Below are positions 32,455 through 41,687 of a stretch of DNA of 64,000 bases, one piece after another. Origin of the DNA: Actinomyces sp. HPA0247. Lineage in GTDB: Bacteria; Actinomycetota; Actinomycetes; Actinomycetales; Actinomycetaceae. The stretch is from assembly GCA_000411415.1 (NCBI GenBank), contig KE150450.1, forward strand, positions 255,787 to 319,786, read 5' to 3'. Numbering within the stretch: the stretch's first letter is position 1; every line of letters starts with the position of its first letter. The position numbers and the translations under genes are program-made. Under the pieces are notes generated by a model, which saw only the letters and a program-made list of their open reading frames with translations, was not told the DNA's origin and ran no database searches.

Positions 32455-33272
32455 TGGCTCTCCTTGGGTTTGCGCGCGACGATGGCGACGCCGCACAGGT
32501 GTCGATCATATTTCTGAAACGTGCGCGCCATCGTCGTGACGCGTTCACGCAGGTCTTTGTCTCGCGCGACGTTGCGCATGATGCGCAGGGCACCGCGCAC
32601 GCCCTCGTCGGCGACCATTCGGCCGGGCTTGAGGAGGGCCATGGGGGCCATACGGGTTTCTTCGACGACGAGGCCGACGTCCTCGAGCGCACGCCTCCAG
32701 TCCGCGACCGTGAGGGGGCGGGCGTTGACGTTGATGGCGCGGGCAAGGGCACGGCGAATCTCGGTAGCGGGTTCTTCCCCGATGGTGTCGGGGCGCATCG
32801 CCAGCTCGTGGATGACGTAGCGGCCACCCGGGCGCAGGATGCGCGCGGCCTCGCCCATGATGGCGCGCTTGGCTTTCTCCCCCTGCATGGAGAGCATGGC
32901 TTCGCCGACGACGACGTCCACGCTCTCATCCGGCAGGCCGGTCTCGGCAGCATCAGCATTCACGCAGCGCCCCACGCCCGAGGCGATGGCGTCCACGCGC
33001 GCGGAGGCGTTCGGATCGCGCTCCACGCCCACGTAGGAGGCGGGTCCCACCCCGATGATCGCCGAGGCCGTGACGCCCAGGCCGGGCGCGAATTCGACGA
33101 CGTCCGAGCCGGGCAACACGGCACGCTTGAGCGCCCACGTGCTGAGCGCGAGTCCTCCGGGGCGCAGGACCGTCTTTCCGGCGCGCGCGAGGACCCAGTG
33201 TCCGGGTGCCTTCTCGACGGGCCGGTCGGCGAAGGGCAGGGCCTCCGTCGGCGATTCACTGTGAGTTGCCAT
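32451..33272 (-). CDS. Class I SAM-dependent methyltransferase
   Basis: A 273-residue protein. SAM motifs: 'VVEFAPGLGVTASAI' (motif I, E..PG.G), 'VGVERDPNAS' (acidic end of strand 2), 'VVVGEAMLSMQ' and 'ILRPGGRYVIHEL'. ATG 33272 ('MATHSES') is preferred over GTG 33320 because a TATACT -10 box ends seven bases before it, indicating a leaderless message. Small-molecule methyltransferase of unknown substrate. Confidence 0.75.
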   Translation of the reverse strand: MATHSESPTEALPFADRPVEKAPGHWVLARAGKTVLRPGGLALSTWALKRAVLPGSDVVEFAPGLGVTASAIIGVGPASYVGVERDPNASARVDAIASGVGRCVNADAAETGLPDESVDVVVGEAMLSMQGEKAKRAIMGEAARILRPGGRYVIHELAMRPDTIGEEPATEIRRALARAINVNARPLTVADWRRALEDVGLVVEETRMAPMALLKPGRMVADEGVRGALRIMRNVARDKDLRERVTTMARTFQKYDRHLCGVAIVARKPKESQ

Positions 33273-33279
33273 ATACGCA

Positions 33280-33285
33280 AGTATA
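33280..33285 (-). promoter_or_regulatory. Leaderless promoter (-10 TATACT) of the methyltransferase-cupin operon
   Basis: Read on the minus strand, TATACT ends seven bases before ATG 33272. No ribosome site is present. Confidence 0.5.
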
Positions 33286-33352
33286 GCGTTATCTATTTCC
33301 TTACGCAGGGTTTTACCCACATTAAATACGCCGACGGATCCCTTCCTCTGGA

Positions 33353-35026
33353 CTACAGGCCGATAATCTCGGCGAAAGCAGCCTTAATTGCGTCGAGGCG
33401 TTCGCGCGCCTGGTCCCAGGGCAGCGGCTCCCCGTCTGCGACCGGCAGGATCACCTCGAGGTAGCACTTGAGCTTAGGCTCGGTGCCCGAGGGGCGCGCA
33501 ATGACGCGGTCCCCCGCCTCGGTAAGAACGAGGACGCCGTCCGTGGGCGGCAGGCCGCGGTATCCCTGAGAGAGGTCCGAGACCTCGACGACGGGCGAAC
33601 CGGCGAGAACGGTCGGCGGCTGGGCGCGCAGGCGCGCCATACCGCTGGCGATCTGCTCGATGTCTTCGACGCGGAAGGTCAGGGGCGAACTCACGTGCAA
33701 GCCGTGCAGTCGCGCCAGGCGCTCCAGCTCGTCCCACACGCTGCGCCCCTGCGCCTTCAGCGAGGCCACGAGGGAGGCGGCGACGACCGAGGTCGCGATG
33801 CCGTCCTTGTCGCGCACGTGGGCAGGGTCCGGGCAAAAGCCGATGGCCTCCTCGTAGCCAAAGCCGAGGCCCGGGGCCCGGGCGATCCACTTGAAACCGG
33901 TGAGCGTCGTGTGGTGCTCGAGGCCGTGAGCGCGGGCGATGCGCGAGAGCAGACGCGAAGACACGATCGAGTTCGCGAGCGACCCCGTCATGCCGCGCGA
34001 AGCCAGGAACTCGCCGATCAGTGAGCCGATCTGATCGCCGCTGAGCGGACTCCATCCCGTCTCCGAGGTGGGGTCGGGCACCGCGAGCGCGCAGCGGTCC
34101 GCGTCGGGGTCGACCGCGATGATGAGGTCTGCCCCCTTCTCGCGGGCCTGCTCGATCGCCATGTCGAGGGCGCCGGCCTCTTCGGGATTGGGGAAGGGGA
34201 CGGTCGGGAAGTCGGGGTCGGGATCGGCCTGGGCCGCCACGAGGGAGACGTTGGTGAATCCGGCCTCGACTAGGACTCGCGAGGTGATCTCAGCACCCAC
34301 GCCGTGCATGGCGGTCAGGACGATGCGCAGGTTCTCGCGCGCCGATGCGTCGCCCGAGGCCAGGGCGGATGCACAGGCCACGTACTCCTCGCGCGGGTCC
34401 ACGGCCTCGATGAGGTCGTCGTTCATCGGGACCTCATCCGCGGGCGGCGCGGCCTCGATGGCGGCCGCGATCTCGGCGTCAAAAGGCGGGACGATCTGGA
34501 CGCCGCGCCCGTCGCCCTGGACGACGCTGCCGCCCAGGTAGACCTTGTAGCCGTTGTCGGGGGCGGGGTTGTGCGAGGCGGTCACCATGACACCCGCATC
34601 CGCGTCGAAGTGCAGCATCGAGAAGGAGGTCAGCGGCGTCGGGTTGGCCTGGGGCAGGGCGAGGACACGCACCCCCGCAGCCGAGGCGACGCGGCAGGCG
34701 GCCGTGGCGAACTCGGAGGACCCGTAGCGGGCGTCGCAGCCGACGACCAGCGTGGGGGTGCCCGTCGCGTGGCACTTGACGACCTCGCACAGGCCGGCGG
34801 TCGCGCGGATGACGACCGCGAGGTTCATGCGGGACTCGCCCGGACCGACCACGCCGCGCAGGCCCGCGGTGCCGAACTGGAGGGGGCCGTTCATGGCCGC
34901 GCCCACGCGGGCCGCTGCCTCCTCGTCGCCGCGCTCCGCGGCCTCAATGTCGGCGCTCAGGGCCGAGGCCGTGGCCGGGTCCGGGTCGTGGCTCGCCCAC
35001 TGGCGGGCGCGCTCGAGCAGCTCCAT
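33353..35026 (-). CDS. Phosphohexomutase-family enzyme, probably phosphopentomutase/phosphoglucomutase
   Basis: A 557-residue alpha-D-phosphohexomutase. Motifs: 'GTAGLRG', active-site Ser in 'VTASHNPAPDNGYKVY', metal loop 'AVDPDADRCALAV', sugar loop 'GFGYEEAIGFCPD', phosphate loop 'RPSGTEPKLKCYLEV'. It belongs to the long (PMM2-like/YhxB) group. Its place four bases downstream of deoC in a nucleoside operon suggests it converts ribose- or deoxyribose-1-phosphate to the 5-phosphate, the phosphopentomutase step otherwise missing here. Substrate choice is inference. Confidence 0.85.
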   Translation of the reverse strand: MELLERARQWASHDPDPATASALSADIEAAERGDEEAAARVGAAMNGPLQFGTAGLRGVVGPGESRMNLAVVIRATAGLCEVVKCHATGTPTLVVGCDARYGSSEFATAACRVASAAGVRVLALPQANPTPLTSFSMLHFDADAGVMVTASHNPAPDNGYKVYLGGSVVQGDGRGVQIVPPFDAEIAAAIEAAPPADEVPMNDDLIEAVDPREEYVACASALASGDASARENLRIVLTAMHGVGAEITSRVLVEAGFTNVSLVAAQADPDPDFPTVPFPNPEEAGALDMAIEQAREKGADLIIAVDPDADRCALAVPDPTSETGWSPLSGDQIGSLIGEFLASRGMTGSLANSIVSSRLLSRIARAHGLEHHTTLTGFKWIARAPGLGFGYEEAIGFCPDPAHVRDKDGIATSVVAASLVASLKAQGRSVWDELERLARLHGLHVSSPLTFRVEDIEQIASGMARLRAQPPTVLAGSPVVEVSDLSQGYRGLPPTDGVLVLTEAGDRVIARPSGTEPKLKCYLEVILPVADGEPLPWDQARERLDAIKAAFAEIIGL

Positions 35027-35030
35027 CGTC

Positions 35031-35684
35031 TCAGTCCTCCAGTCCTGCCAGGATGGCCGTCGTCGCAGAGACGCCCAGGCGGGAGGCTCCGGCCTCGATC
35101 ATGGCCACGGCTGTCTCGGCGTCTCGGATACCACCCGAGGCCTTGACCCCCAGGGCGTCGCCGACCGTGGCGCGCATGAGGGCGACCGCGTGGGTCGAGG
35201 CACCGCCCGCGGGGTGGAATCCCGTCGAGGTCTTCACGAAGTCAGCACCCGCAGCCATCGAGGCCGTGCACGCGGCGACAATCTCGTCGTCGGTGAGCAC
35301 GGCGGACTCGATAATGACCTTGAGGACGCGCGGGGCAGGGACGACGCGACGCACGGCCGCGATCTCCTCCTCGAGCTCGTGGAGGCGTGCGTCCTTCACC
35401 AGCTCGATGTTGATGACCATGTCGATCTCGTCCGCGCCGTCGGCGACCGCCTGGGCGGCTTCGAAAGCCTTGACCTGGGGCTTGACCGCGCCCGAGGGGA
35501 AACCGACCACGCAGGCGACCTTCAGGCCCTCGGGAACGTCCAGGGGCAGCATCGAGGGGGACACGCACACCGAGAAGGTACCGGCCGCGGCACCCTCCTC
35601 AACGATGCGCGCCACGTCCGCCTTGGTGGCCTCGGGCTTGAGGATCGTGTGGTCGATCATTGCGGCCACGTCACGCTTCTTCAT
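35031..35684 (-). CDS. deoC: Deoxyribose-phosphate aldolase
   Basis: A 217-residue enzyme. Motifs: '[14 protein letters not shown]', '[10 protein letters not shown]', 'VVGFPSGA', 'EIDMVINI', Schiff-base Lys in '[10 protein letters not shown]' and 'VGVKASGG'-like '[10 protein letters not shown]'. It splits deoxyribose-5-phosphate to acetaldehyde and glyceraldehyde-3-phosphate. ATG 35684 fits the family start; ATG 35705 overlaps the deoD stop (TGATG) and is an alternative that adds seven residues. Confidence 0.95.
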   Translation of the reverse strand: MKKRDVAAMIDHTILKPEATKADVARIVEEGAAAGTFSVCVSPSMLPLDVPEGLKVACVVGFPSGAVKPQVKAFEAAQAVADGADEIDMVINIELVKDARLHELEEEIAAVRRVVPAPRVLKVIIESAVLTDDEIVAACTASMAAGADFVKTSTGFHPAGGASTHAVALMRATVGDALGVKASGGIRDAETAVAMIEAGASRLGVSATTAILAGLED

Positions 35685-35704
35685 GGAACTACTTTCTTGT
35701 CGCA

Positions 35705-36412
35705 TCACAGCTGGGCCAGGGGCAGGGCCAGCTCCATCATGGTGGTAAAGGAGGTCTGACGCGCCTGGGCGTCCGTAGCCTCGCCCGTGACCAGGGAGTC
35801 CGAGACCGTGAAGATACCCACGGCCTCGACACCCGCGTGAGCGGCCGTCGCGTACAGGCCGGCGGACTCCATCTCGACCGCGAGCACGCCCATGCGCTGC
35901 CAGGCCTCGTTGAAGGTCGGGTTCGCGTTGTAGAAGGTGTCGGAGGAGAGGATGTTGCCCACGTGGATCGGCACGTCGGCCTCGCGGGCGCGGCGCACCA
36001 CGTCCTCAATGAGGCGGAAGGAGCCGATCGGCGCGTAGGAGCCGGGGATCTGGTACTGATCGAGGAAGGCCGAGTTCGAGCAGGCGGCCTGGGCGACCAC
36101 GACGTCGTACAGGTTGACATCTGGCTGCAGAGCACCGCACGTGCCCACGCGCACGAGGCGCGTGCAGCCGAACTCGTGGATCAGCTCGTGGGCGTACAGC
36201 GAGATCGACGGGATGCCCATGCCCGAGCCCATGACGGACACCGGGGTGCCGCGATAGGTGCCGGTGTAGCCCAGCATGTTACGCACCGCGTTGAACTGGC
36301 GTGCATCCTCCAGGTAGGTCTCGGCGATGAATTTCGCGCGCAGCGGGTCTCCGGGCAGGAGGATCGTCGGCGCGATGGGGGCGGTGGGGTTGATGTGCGG
36401 TGTCGAGCGCAT
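35705..36412 (-). CDS. deoD: Purine-nucleoside phosphorylase, DeoD type
   Basis: A 235-residue enzyme. Motifs: '[17 protein letters not shown]', '[21 protein letters not shown]', 'RVGTCGALQ', '[15 protein letters not shown]' and the catalytic Asp in '[10 protein letters not shown]'. It cleaves purine (deoxy)nucleosides with phosphate. First gene of the deoD-deoC-mutase operon; the regulator's operator lies upstream at 36491-36523. Confidence 0.95.
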   Translation of the reverse strand: MRSTPHINPTAPIAPTILLPGDPLRAKFIAETYLEDARQFNAVRNMLGYTGTYRGTPVSVMGSGMGIPSISLYAHELIHEFGCTRLVRVGTCGALQPDVNLYDVVVAQAACSNSAFLDQYQIPGSYAPIGSFRLIEDVVRRAREADVPIHVGNILSSDTFYNANPTFNEAWQRMGVLAVEMESAGLYATAAHAGVEAVGIFTVSDSLVTGEATDAQARQTSFTTMMELALPLAQL

Positions 36413-36490
36413 GTGTCCTCCTGTGGTGTCGAGGAGCCGGGGCTCCGTCGAGGCTTCTTTACCCTTGTCGCAAGGCTATGCCGTGCAATT

Positions 36491-36523
36491 GAAATGTGTC
36501 AACGAGTGGTTTGACAAATGTTC
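36491..36523. promoter_or_regulatory. Operator/promoter region of the deo operon
   Basis: GAAATGTGTCAA, eight bases, then TTGACAAATGTTC form an imperfect palindrome. The minus-strand -35 TTGACA (36497-36502 complement) lies inside it, with TAGCCT as a possible -10. The right half TGACAAATGTTC recurs before the BMP gene (44519-44530). Probable site of the SorC/DeoR regulator encoded next door. Confidence 0.6.
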
Positions 36524-37507
36524 TCATCCGCCCGGGGCATCCTCGAACGCCCCACGCGGGATTACCCTCTCCTGCCTCTCCAGCAGAGCAAGGGCCAGGT
36601 CCTGATCGACCACGAGGTGCGTGGCCAACCCCATGTGCAGCGCCGTCTCCAGCGCCTCCGCTTTCACACGCCCGCCAGCAACGAGCACCCGCACAGGGCG
36701 AGCGCGCAGCTCCTCGAGCGTGATACCGACCGTGCGGCCGTCGACCGAGGCCAGGGCAACCGCGCCCTCGCGCGTAAAAAATCGCGAACACGCGTCCCCG
36801 ACCGCGTCGCGCAGGAGCGCCTCCACCTCGTCGTCCTCGAGCTGGCCAAGGTTGAGCGAGAGGGCCTCGCGCCCCAGCGCCCCCACCGTAAAGACTGCAA
36901 CGTCTACCCCGCGCCCCTCTTCCAAGACGCGGTCAATCGCCCGGTCGCGGCGCACGATGGAGAGCATCGCCGTGTCCTGGAAAATCACCGGCAGCGGCAG
37001 GTAGCGCGGCTGCGCGTCGAAAGCCTCACAAAACGCCCGCATGATCTCAAAGTCATGCGTCGCCCGCTCAGAAAACGACGTCCCGCCCTTGAGCTGCACG
37101 ACGCGCACCCCCTGACGAGGGGCGCGGGTCAGGTGGGCCGCGAGCGCGCTCATCGTGCGCCCCCAGGAAATCCCCACGCTCATGCCGTCGCGCACGAGCT
37201 GAGTCATCACATCCGCACCCACGCGGCCAACCTGCTCGATGGCCTCGCTCTCGGTCATATCGCGGCCGTGGGCGACGCGCACGCTCACCAAGCCGAAGCG
37301 CTTCTCCAAGCGCAGGGCGATCTCCGAGGCATCCTCGCGGGGATCGTGGATCTCGATGGTCACGAAGCCGCGCTCACGGCCACGGGCAAGGAGTTTGGCG
37401 ACCGTGGGGCGCGACAAACCCATGCGGGTGGCGACCTCGGCCTGGCTCAGTCCCTGCTGGTAGTAGAGCTTGACGGCCTCGATCGACTGTTCGTCACGCC
37501 TTTCCAC
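36524..37507 (-). CDS. deoR: SorC/DeoR-type transcriptional regulator of deoxyribonucleoside use
   Basis: A 327-residue protein. N-terminal helix-turn-helix 'YYQQGLSQAEVATRMGLSRPTVAKLLARGRE' (residues 15-45, described by its ends), then a SorC-type sugar-binding domain: 'GISWGRTMSALAAHL', 'LKGGTSFSERATHD', 'VFTVGALGREAL', 'VLVAGGRVKAEALETAL'. This is the family of B. subtilis DeoR, which binds deoxyribose-5-phosphate. It lies between deoA and the deo operon, beside the palindromic operator. Confidence 0.85.
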   Translation of the reverse strand: MERRDEQSIEAVKLYYQQGLSQAEVATRMGLSRPTVAKLLARGRERGFVTIEIHDPREDASEIALRLEKRFGLVSVRVAHGRDMTESEAIEQVGRVGADVMTQLVRDGMSVGISWGRTMSALAAHLTRAPRQGVRVVQLKGGTSFSERATHDFEIMRAFCEAFDAQPRYLPLPVIFQDTAMLSIVRRDRAIDRVLEEGRGVDVAVFTVGALGREALSLNLGQLEDDEVEALLRDAVGDACSRFFTREGAVALASVDGRTVGITLEELRARPVRVLVAGGRVKAEALETALHMGLATHLVVDQDLALALLERQERVIPRGAFEDAPGG

Positions 37508-37543
37508 GATTCCTCCTCCCTGCGCGCTCGCGGTTTCACGGCT

Positions 37544-38830
37544 TCAGGACACGGTCTCCAACACGACGCTGCGAGGCTCGGGGGTGACCCCGTCAGCGAT
37601 CTCGATCGCGCCCGAGAGCGACTCCAGTGCACGCTCGATGCGCCACTCGTCGTCGGTGTGGAGCGTCAGCAGAGGCTGACCCGCCGCGACGCGCTCCCCC
37701 GGCTTGGCGTGGATCTCGATGCCGGCGCCCGCCTGCACCGGGTCCTCCTTGACGGCGCGGCCTGCGCCCAGCCTCCACGAGGCCACGCCCACGGACAGGG
37801 CGTCCATGCCGACAACGGTTCCCCCGGCCTCGGCGAGGACCTGGTGGGTGTGCGCGGCGCGCGGCAGCGGCGCGTCCGGGTCGCCGCCCTGCTCGTGGAT
37901 CATCGCGCGCCAGCGGTCCATCGCGCGCCCGTCCGCCAGCGCGGCCTCCACGTCGGCGTCGCTCACCCCCGCGAGGTCGAGCATGTTGCGCGCGAGCTCG
38001 CAGGTCAGCTCGACGACGTCGGCGGGGCCGCCTCCAGCGAGAACCTCGATGGATTCCTCCACCTCGAGGGCGTTGCCGATCTTTCGTCCCAGCGGCACGG
38101 ACATGTCGGTGAGCAGCGCGCGCGTGGCGACCCCCGCGTCGCGTCCGAGGTCGACCATCGTGCGGGCAAGCTCGCGCGCGGCGTCCAGGTCCTTCATGAA
38201 GGCACCCGATCCGACCTTGACGTCCAGGACGAGGGCTCCCGTGCCCTCGGCGATCTTCTTGCTCATGATGGAGCTGGCGATGAGCGCGATCGACTCGACG
38301 GTCGACGTGATGTCGCGCAGGGCATAAAGCTTCTTGTCCGCGGGCGCCAGGCCCGAACCAGCCGCGCAGATGACCGCACCGCAGCCGGACCCCAGCTGGG
38401 TCATGATCTCATCGTTGCTCAGCTGGGCGCGCCACCCGGGGATCGCCTCGAGCTTGTCGAGGGTGCCGCCCGTGTGCCCCAGGCCTCGGCCCGAGAGCTG
38501 CGGGACGGCCACGCCGAAGCACGCGACCAGCGGCGCCAGCGGCAGCGTAATCTTGTCGCCCACGCCGCCCGTGGAGTGCTTGTCGGCCGTCGGCTTACCG
38601 ATGCCGGAAAAATCCATGCGCGCGCCCGAGCGGATCATCGCGTCCGTCCAGCGGGCAATCTCGCCCCGGTCCATGCCGCGCAGGAAAATCGCCATGGCCA
38701 GGGCGGCCATCTGCTCGTCCTTGATGACGCCCTTCGTGTAGGCGTCGATCGTCCAGTCGATCTGGTCGGGGGTCAGCACTCCCCCATCGCGCTTGACGCG
38801 GATGATGTCAACGGCATCAAAGAGAGCCAT
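37544..38830 (-). CDS. deoA: Thymidine/pyrimidine-nucleoside phosphorylase
   Basis: A 428-residue enzyme. ATG 38830 ('MALFDAVDIIRVKRDGG') follows AAGGAG; longer frames are spurious. Motifs: 'DKHSTGGVGDKITLPLAPL' (phosphate site), 'SGRGLGHTGGTLDKLEAIPG' and 'VKVGSGAFMKDL'. It releases thymine or uracil and deoxyribose-1-phosphate, feeding the mutase and DeoC. Its start overlaps the 3' end of cdd by 14 bases, so the two are coupled. Confidence 0.95.
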   Translation of the reverse strand: MALFDAVDIIRVKRDGGVLTPDQIDWTIDAYTKGVIKDEQMAALAMAIFLRGMDRGEIARWTDAMIRSGARMDFSGIGKPTADKHSTGGVGDKITLPLAPLVACFGVAVPQLSGRGLGHTGGTLDKLEAIPGWRAQLSNDEIMTQLGSGCGAVICAAGSGLAPADKKLYALRDITSTVESIALIASSIMSKKIAEGTGALVLDVKVGSGAFMKDLDAARELARTMVDLGRDAGVATRALLTDMSVPLGRKIGNALEVEESIEVLAGGGPADVVELTCELARNMLDLAGVSDADVEAALADGRAMDRWRAMIHEQGGDPDAPLPRAAHTHQVLAEAGGTVVGMDALSVGVASWRLGAGRAVKEDPVQAGAGIEIHAKPGERVAAGQPLLTLHTDDEWRIERALESLSGAIEIADGVTPEPRSVVLETVS

Positions 38831-39284
38831 CGTCTCCTTCTTTCTCTTCCGACGAGGCCGGGGTGGCCTGGGCGACGCTCGACAGGTCGTGGGGTCCGAA
38901 CGCACCGGGCAGCACCTCGGTCATCGGGGCGACGCCGCCGGGCATGAGGACCAGGCACGAGGGCCCGCCGTGCTCGTAGATGAGCTGTCGACAGCGCCCG
39001 CACGGGGCCACCGGCTCCTCGTTGCCGTTAACGGCGACGACCGCGACGAGCGTGCCACCGCCGGAGCGGATGAGGTCTGAGACCATGCCGCATTCGGCGC
39101 ACAGGGTCACGCCGTAGCCTGCGTTTTCGACGTTGCAGCCGCTGACGAGCCAGCCGTCGGCGGTCAGGCCCGCAGCCCCCACGGGGAAGTTCGAGTAGGG
39201 GCAATAGGCGTGGTGCATGGCCTCGATGGCCTCGGCCAGCAGCGCCTCCCAGTCAATATCTGTTGGATCCATACGAGTTCTCAC
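38817..39284 (-). CDS. cdd: Cytidine deaminase
   Basis: A 155-residue enzyme. Zinc and catalytic motifs: 'YSNFPVGAA', 'GCNVENAGYGVTLCAEC' (C-x-E at zinc) and 'PCGRCRQ'. It deaminates (deoxy)cytidine to (deoxy)uridine, the substrate of DeoA. GTG 39284 overlaps the permease stop (GTGA); ATG 39272 is an alternative. The acidic Ser/Ala C-terminal tail ('ATPASSEEKE') is unusual and is encoded by a copy of the repeated element. Confidence 0.93.
   Translation of the reverse strand: MRTRMDPTDIDWEALLAEAIEAMHHAYCPYSNFPVGAAGLTADGWLVSGCNVENAGYGVTLCAECGMVSDLIRSGGGTLVAVVAVNGNEEPVAPCGRCRQLIYEHGGPSCLVLMPGGVAPMTEVLPGAFGPHDLSSVAQATPASSEEKEGDDGSL
38851..38863 (-). repeat. CCCCGGCCTCGTC element, on the minus strand
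   Basis: Exact copy inside the disordered C-terminal tail of cdd, reading forward on the gene's strand. Confidence 0.7.
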
Positions 39285-40561
39285 TTCACGTAGGGGATGT
39301 TCTCGGCGGCGGGCGCGCGCGACTTGCCGACGAAGCCCGCGACGGCCACGATCGTGACCACGTAGGGGATCATCGACACGAGGTCCGCGGGGATCGCGGG
39401 CTCAATGTTGGGCAGCATGCGCGCCAGGGCCTGCGCGAAACCGAACATGACGGCCGCGCCCATGGCACCCAGCGGGTTCCACTTGCCCAGGATCATGGCG
39501 GCCAAGGCGATGTAGCCGTTGCCCGCGGAGATGTTATCCGTGAAGGCCAGGCCGGAACCGATCGTGAAGAACGCGCCGCCCAAGCCCGCGAACGACGAGC
39601 CAAGGATCGTGTTGAGGGTGCGCGTGCGCCCCACGTTGATGCCGACAGTATCGGCGGCGCGCGGGTGCTCACCGCAGGCCCGCAAGCGCAGACCCCAGCG
39701 CGAACGGAACAGGAAGAACGCCAGGGCGATGACGGCCGCGTACATCAGGTACACGAGGATCGACTGGTTGAACAGGACTGGGCCGACGACCGGGATCTCC
39801 GAAAGGACGGGAATCTTGATGTCGGACAGCGAGAACTGGTTGGTGTTCAGGCTCCCGGGGGAGTTCTTCATGATCGTCCCGTAGAAGAACGTCGTCAGGC
39901 CCAGCGCCAGGACGTTCAGGACGACGCCGACGATGATCTGGTCGACCCCGTACTTGACGGAGAAGAGCGCCAGCAGGGACCCCAGGGCCGCGCCCGCGAG
40001 AGGTGCGGCGACGAGGCCCGCGTATGGGGTCTGGAAGTACGAGGCCGCCATCACGCCCGCAAACGCGCCGACGAGCAGATCGCCCTCAATCGCGATGTTG
40101 ACGACGCCGACGCGCTCCGAAACGACGCCCGAGAGGGAACCGAAGATGAGCGGCGTCGAAATCGCCACGGTGGACACGAGGGTCGAGGTCAGGGTGACGA
40201 CGCCCGTCGACCCGGAGCCCGCGTAGAACAGGAATCCCAGGATCGTCGACAACCCGACGACGGCCATCCCGCCAACGCGCGCCCACGCGGGCTGGGTGAT
40301 GCGCCGCAGGGTCGCCACAACCGTCCACGCGGTGATCGCGATCGTCAGGACGGCGAGCACCCACACGATGGGGGCACCCGCGGTAACGATGTCGGGGATC
40401 GCATACGACTGCGACTTGTCGTACAGGCGCAGCGTCATGTCACCTCGGGCAGCCGCCGCGAAGACGACGAGCAGCACGCAGGCCGCCACGTAGATACCGG
40501 GGAGCTTCCAGGAGCGCTTGGCTTCGACCTGCGCGACCACGGTGGACTCACTTGTGCTCAT
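39281..40561 (-). CDS. Nucleoside ABC transporter permease 2
   Basis: A 426-residue membrane protein of the BPD_transp_2 (branched-chain/ribose-type) family. ATG 40561 ('MSTSESTV') is used; the longer frame is spurious. About nine helices. Family cues: 'GSLSGVVSERVGVVNIAIEGDLLVGAFAG', 'GLRLRACGEHPRAADTVGI', 'AGLGGAFFTIGSG'. It pairs with the permease upstream, which it overlaps by 14 bases, and with the BMP lipoprotein and ATPase. Confidence 0.9.
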   Translation of the reverse strand: MSTSESTVVAQVEAKRSWKLPGIYVAACVLLVVFAAAARGDMTLRLYDKSQSYAIPDIVTAGAPIVWVLAVLTIAITAWTVVATLRRITQPAWARVGGMAVVGLSTILGFLFYAGSGSTGVVTLTSTLVSTVAISTPLIFGSLSGVVSERVGVVNIAIEGDLLVGAFAGVMAASYFQTPYAGLVAAPLAGAALGSLLALFSVKYGVDQIIVGVVLNVLALGLTTFFYGTIMKNSPGSLNTNQFSLSDIKIPVLSEIPVVGPVLFNQSILVYLMYAAVIALAFFLFRSRWGLRLRACGEHPRAADTVGINVGRTRTLNTILGSSFAGLGGAFFTIGSGLAFTDNISAGNGYIALAAMILGKWNPLGAMGAAVMFGFAQALARMLPNIEPAIPADLVSMIPYVVTIVAVAGFVGKSRAPAAENIPYVK

Positions 40562-41687
40562 CAGCGTTCCCCTTTCGCGTCTGCGCGGCCAGCGCGCGCA
40601 CATCGGGCAGACGGAACAGCCAGCGCACCAGCGCCGGCGCGGCAATCAGGAGGACGATCACCGACTGCAGAATCAGGATCATGTCGATCGGCACGCCCTT
40701 GGCCTGCATCGTGTAGCCACCCGCCTTGAAGGCACCAAAGAGGAGGCCCGCACCGAATGTTCCCCACGTCTTGTTGCGCCCCAGCAGGGCCACCGTGATC
40801 GCGTCGAAGCCGATCGAACCGGCCACGTCACGCGAGACGTACCCGATGGTTCCCAAGGCCTCGTTCGCGCCAGCCAAGCCGAGGAACGCACCCGAGAGGA
40901 CCATCGTGATCGCCGTGATGCGCTCGACCGATATGCCTGCCGTACGGGCGGCTGCCGCGTTCGCGCCAACCGCGCGAATCTGGAATCCCAGCGTCGAACG
41001 CTCGATCAGCCACCAGAAGAAGGCGAGGGCAACCAGGGCGACGATGAAACCGACATGCAGCTTGAAGGGGGCGGGTAGCAGGCGCGCGAGAGCCGCGCTG
41101 TCCGCAACCTTCGGCGTCACCGGCTGGTTCGAACCGGGCACCTGCCACGCCTTCTGCGTGAGCGTGTATCCCAGACCCAGCGTCGCGATCGAGTTGAGCA
41201 TGATCGTCACGATCACCTCGTTCGCGCCCGTCTTCGCCTTCAAGACGCCCGCGATGCCGCCGTACAGACCACCCGCAATAATCGCGACGAGGAGGGCCAC
41301 CAGCGTGTGCACAACGGGCGGCAGGTTCACCGCGAAGCCCACCCACACGGCCGCGAGCGCTCCGACGATGATCTGGCCCTTACCGCCGATGTTGAACAGC
41401 CCCGCCCGGAAGCCAAGCGCCAGGCCCAGGCCCGAAATAATCAGCGGGATCGAATAGAACAGGGAGTCCGTCAGAGGCTTGATCTGGCGGACGAAGGTCG
41501 CCGCATTGGGGTCGATGATCGACCCGCGGAACATCGCGTAGTAGGCGTCCAGAACGGATGCGCCCGACAGCGCGATGAGGACCGCACCGATCACAAACGC
41601 AATGAGGACGGCCAGCACCGAGACGAACCACTGCGAGCCAAAGATCCGGGTGAGGATGCCCGGCCCGTTACTCGTGCGCGCGCTCAT
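40548..41687 (-). CDS. Nucleoside ABC transporter permease 1
   Basis: A 379-residue membrane protein. Cues: 'SIPLIISGLGLALGFRAGLFNIGGKGQIIVGA', 'GVLKAKTGANEVIVTIMLNSIA', 'GFQIRAVGANAAAARTAGI', 'LSGAFLGLAGANEAL'. This is the standard first permease of BMP-type nucleoside importers. Its start overlaps the ATPase stop by four bases. Confidence 0.9.
   Translation of the reverse strand: MSARTSNGPGILTRIFGSQWFVSVLAVLIAFVIGAVLIALSGASVLDAYYAMFRGSIIDPNAATFVRQIKPLTDSLFYSIPLIISGLGLALGFRAGLFNIGGKGQIIVGALAAVWVGFAVNLPPVVHTLVALLVAIIAGGLYGGIAGVLKAKTGANEVIVTIMLNSIATLGLGYTLTQKAWQVPGSNQPVTPKVADSAALARLLPAPFKLHVGFIVALVALAFFWWLIERSTLGFQIRAVGANAAAARTAGISVERITAITMVLSGAFLGLAGANEALGTIGYVSRDVAGSIGFDAITVALLGRNKTWGTFGAGLLFGAFKAGGYTMQAKGVPIDMILILQSVIVLLIAAPALVRWLFRLPDVRALAAQTRKGNADEHK

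Noticed and set aside
36518-38947. An 809-codon plus-strand frame over deoR and deoA
   Set aside because: Antisense shadow of two well-supported minus-strand genes; no domain resemblance.
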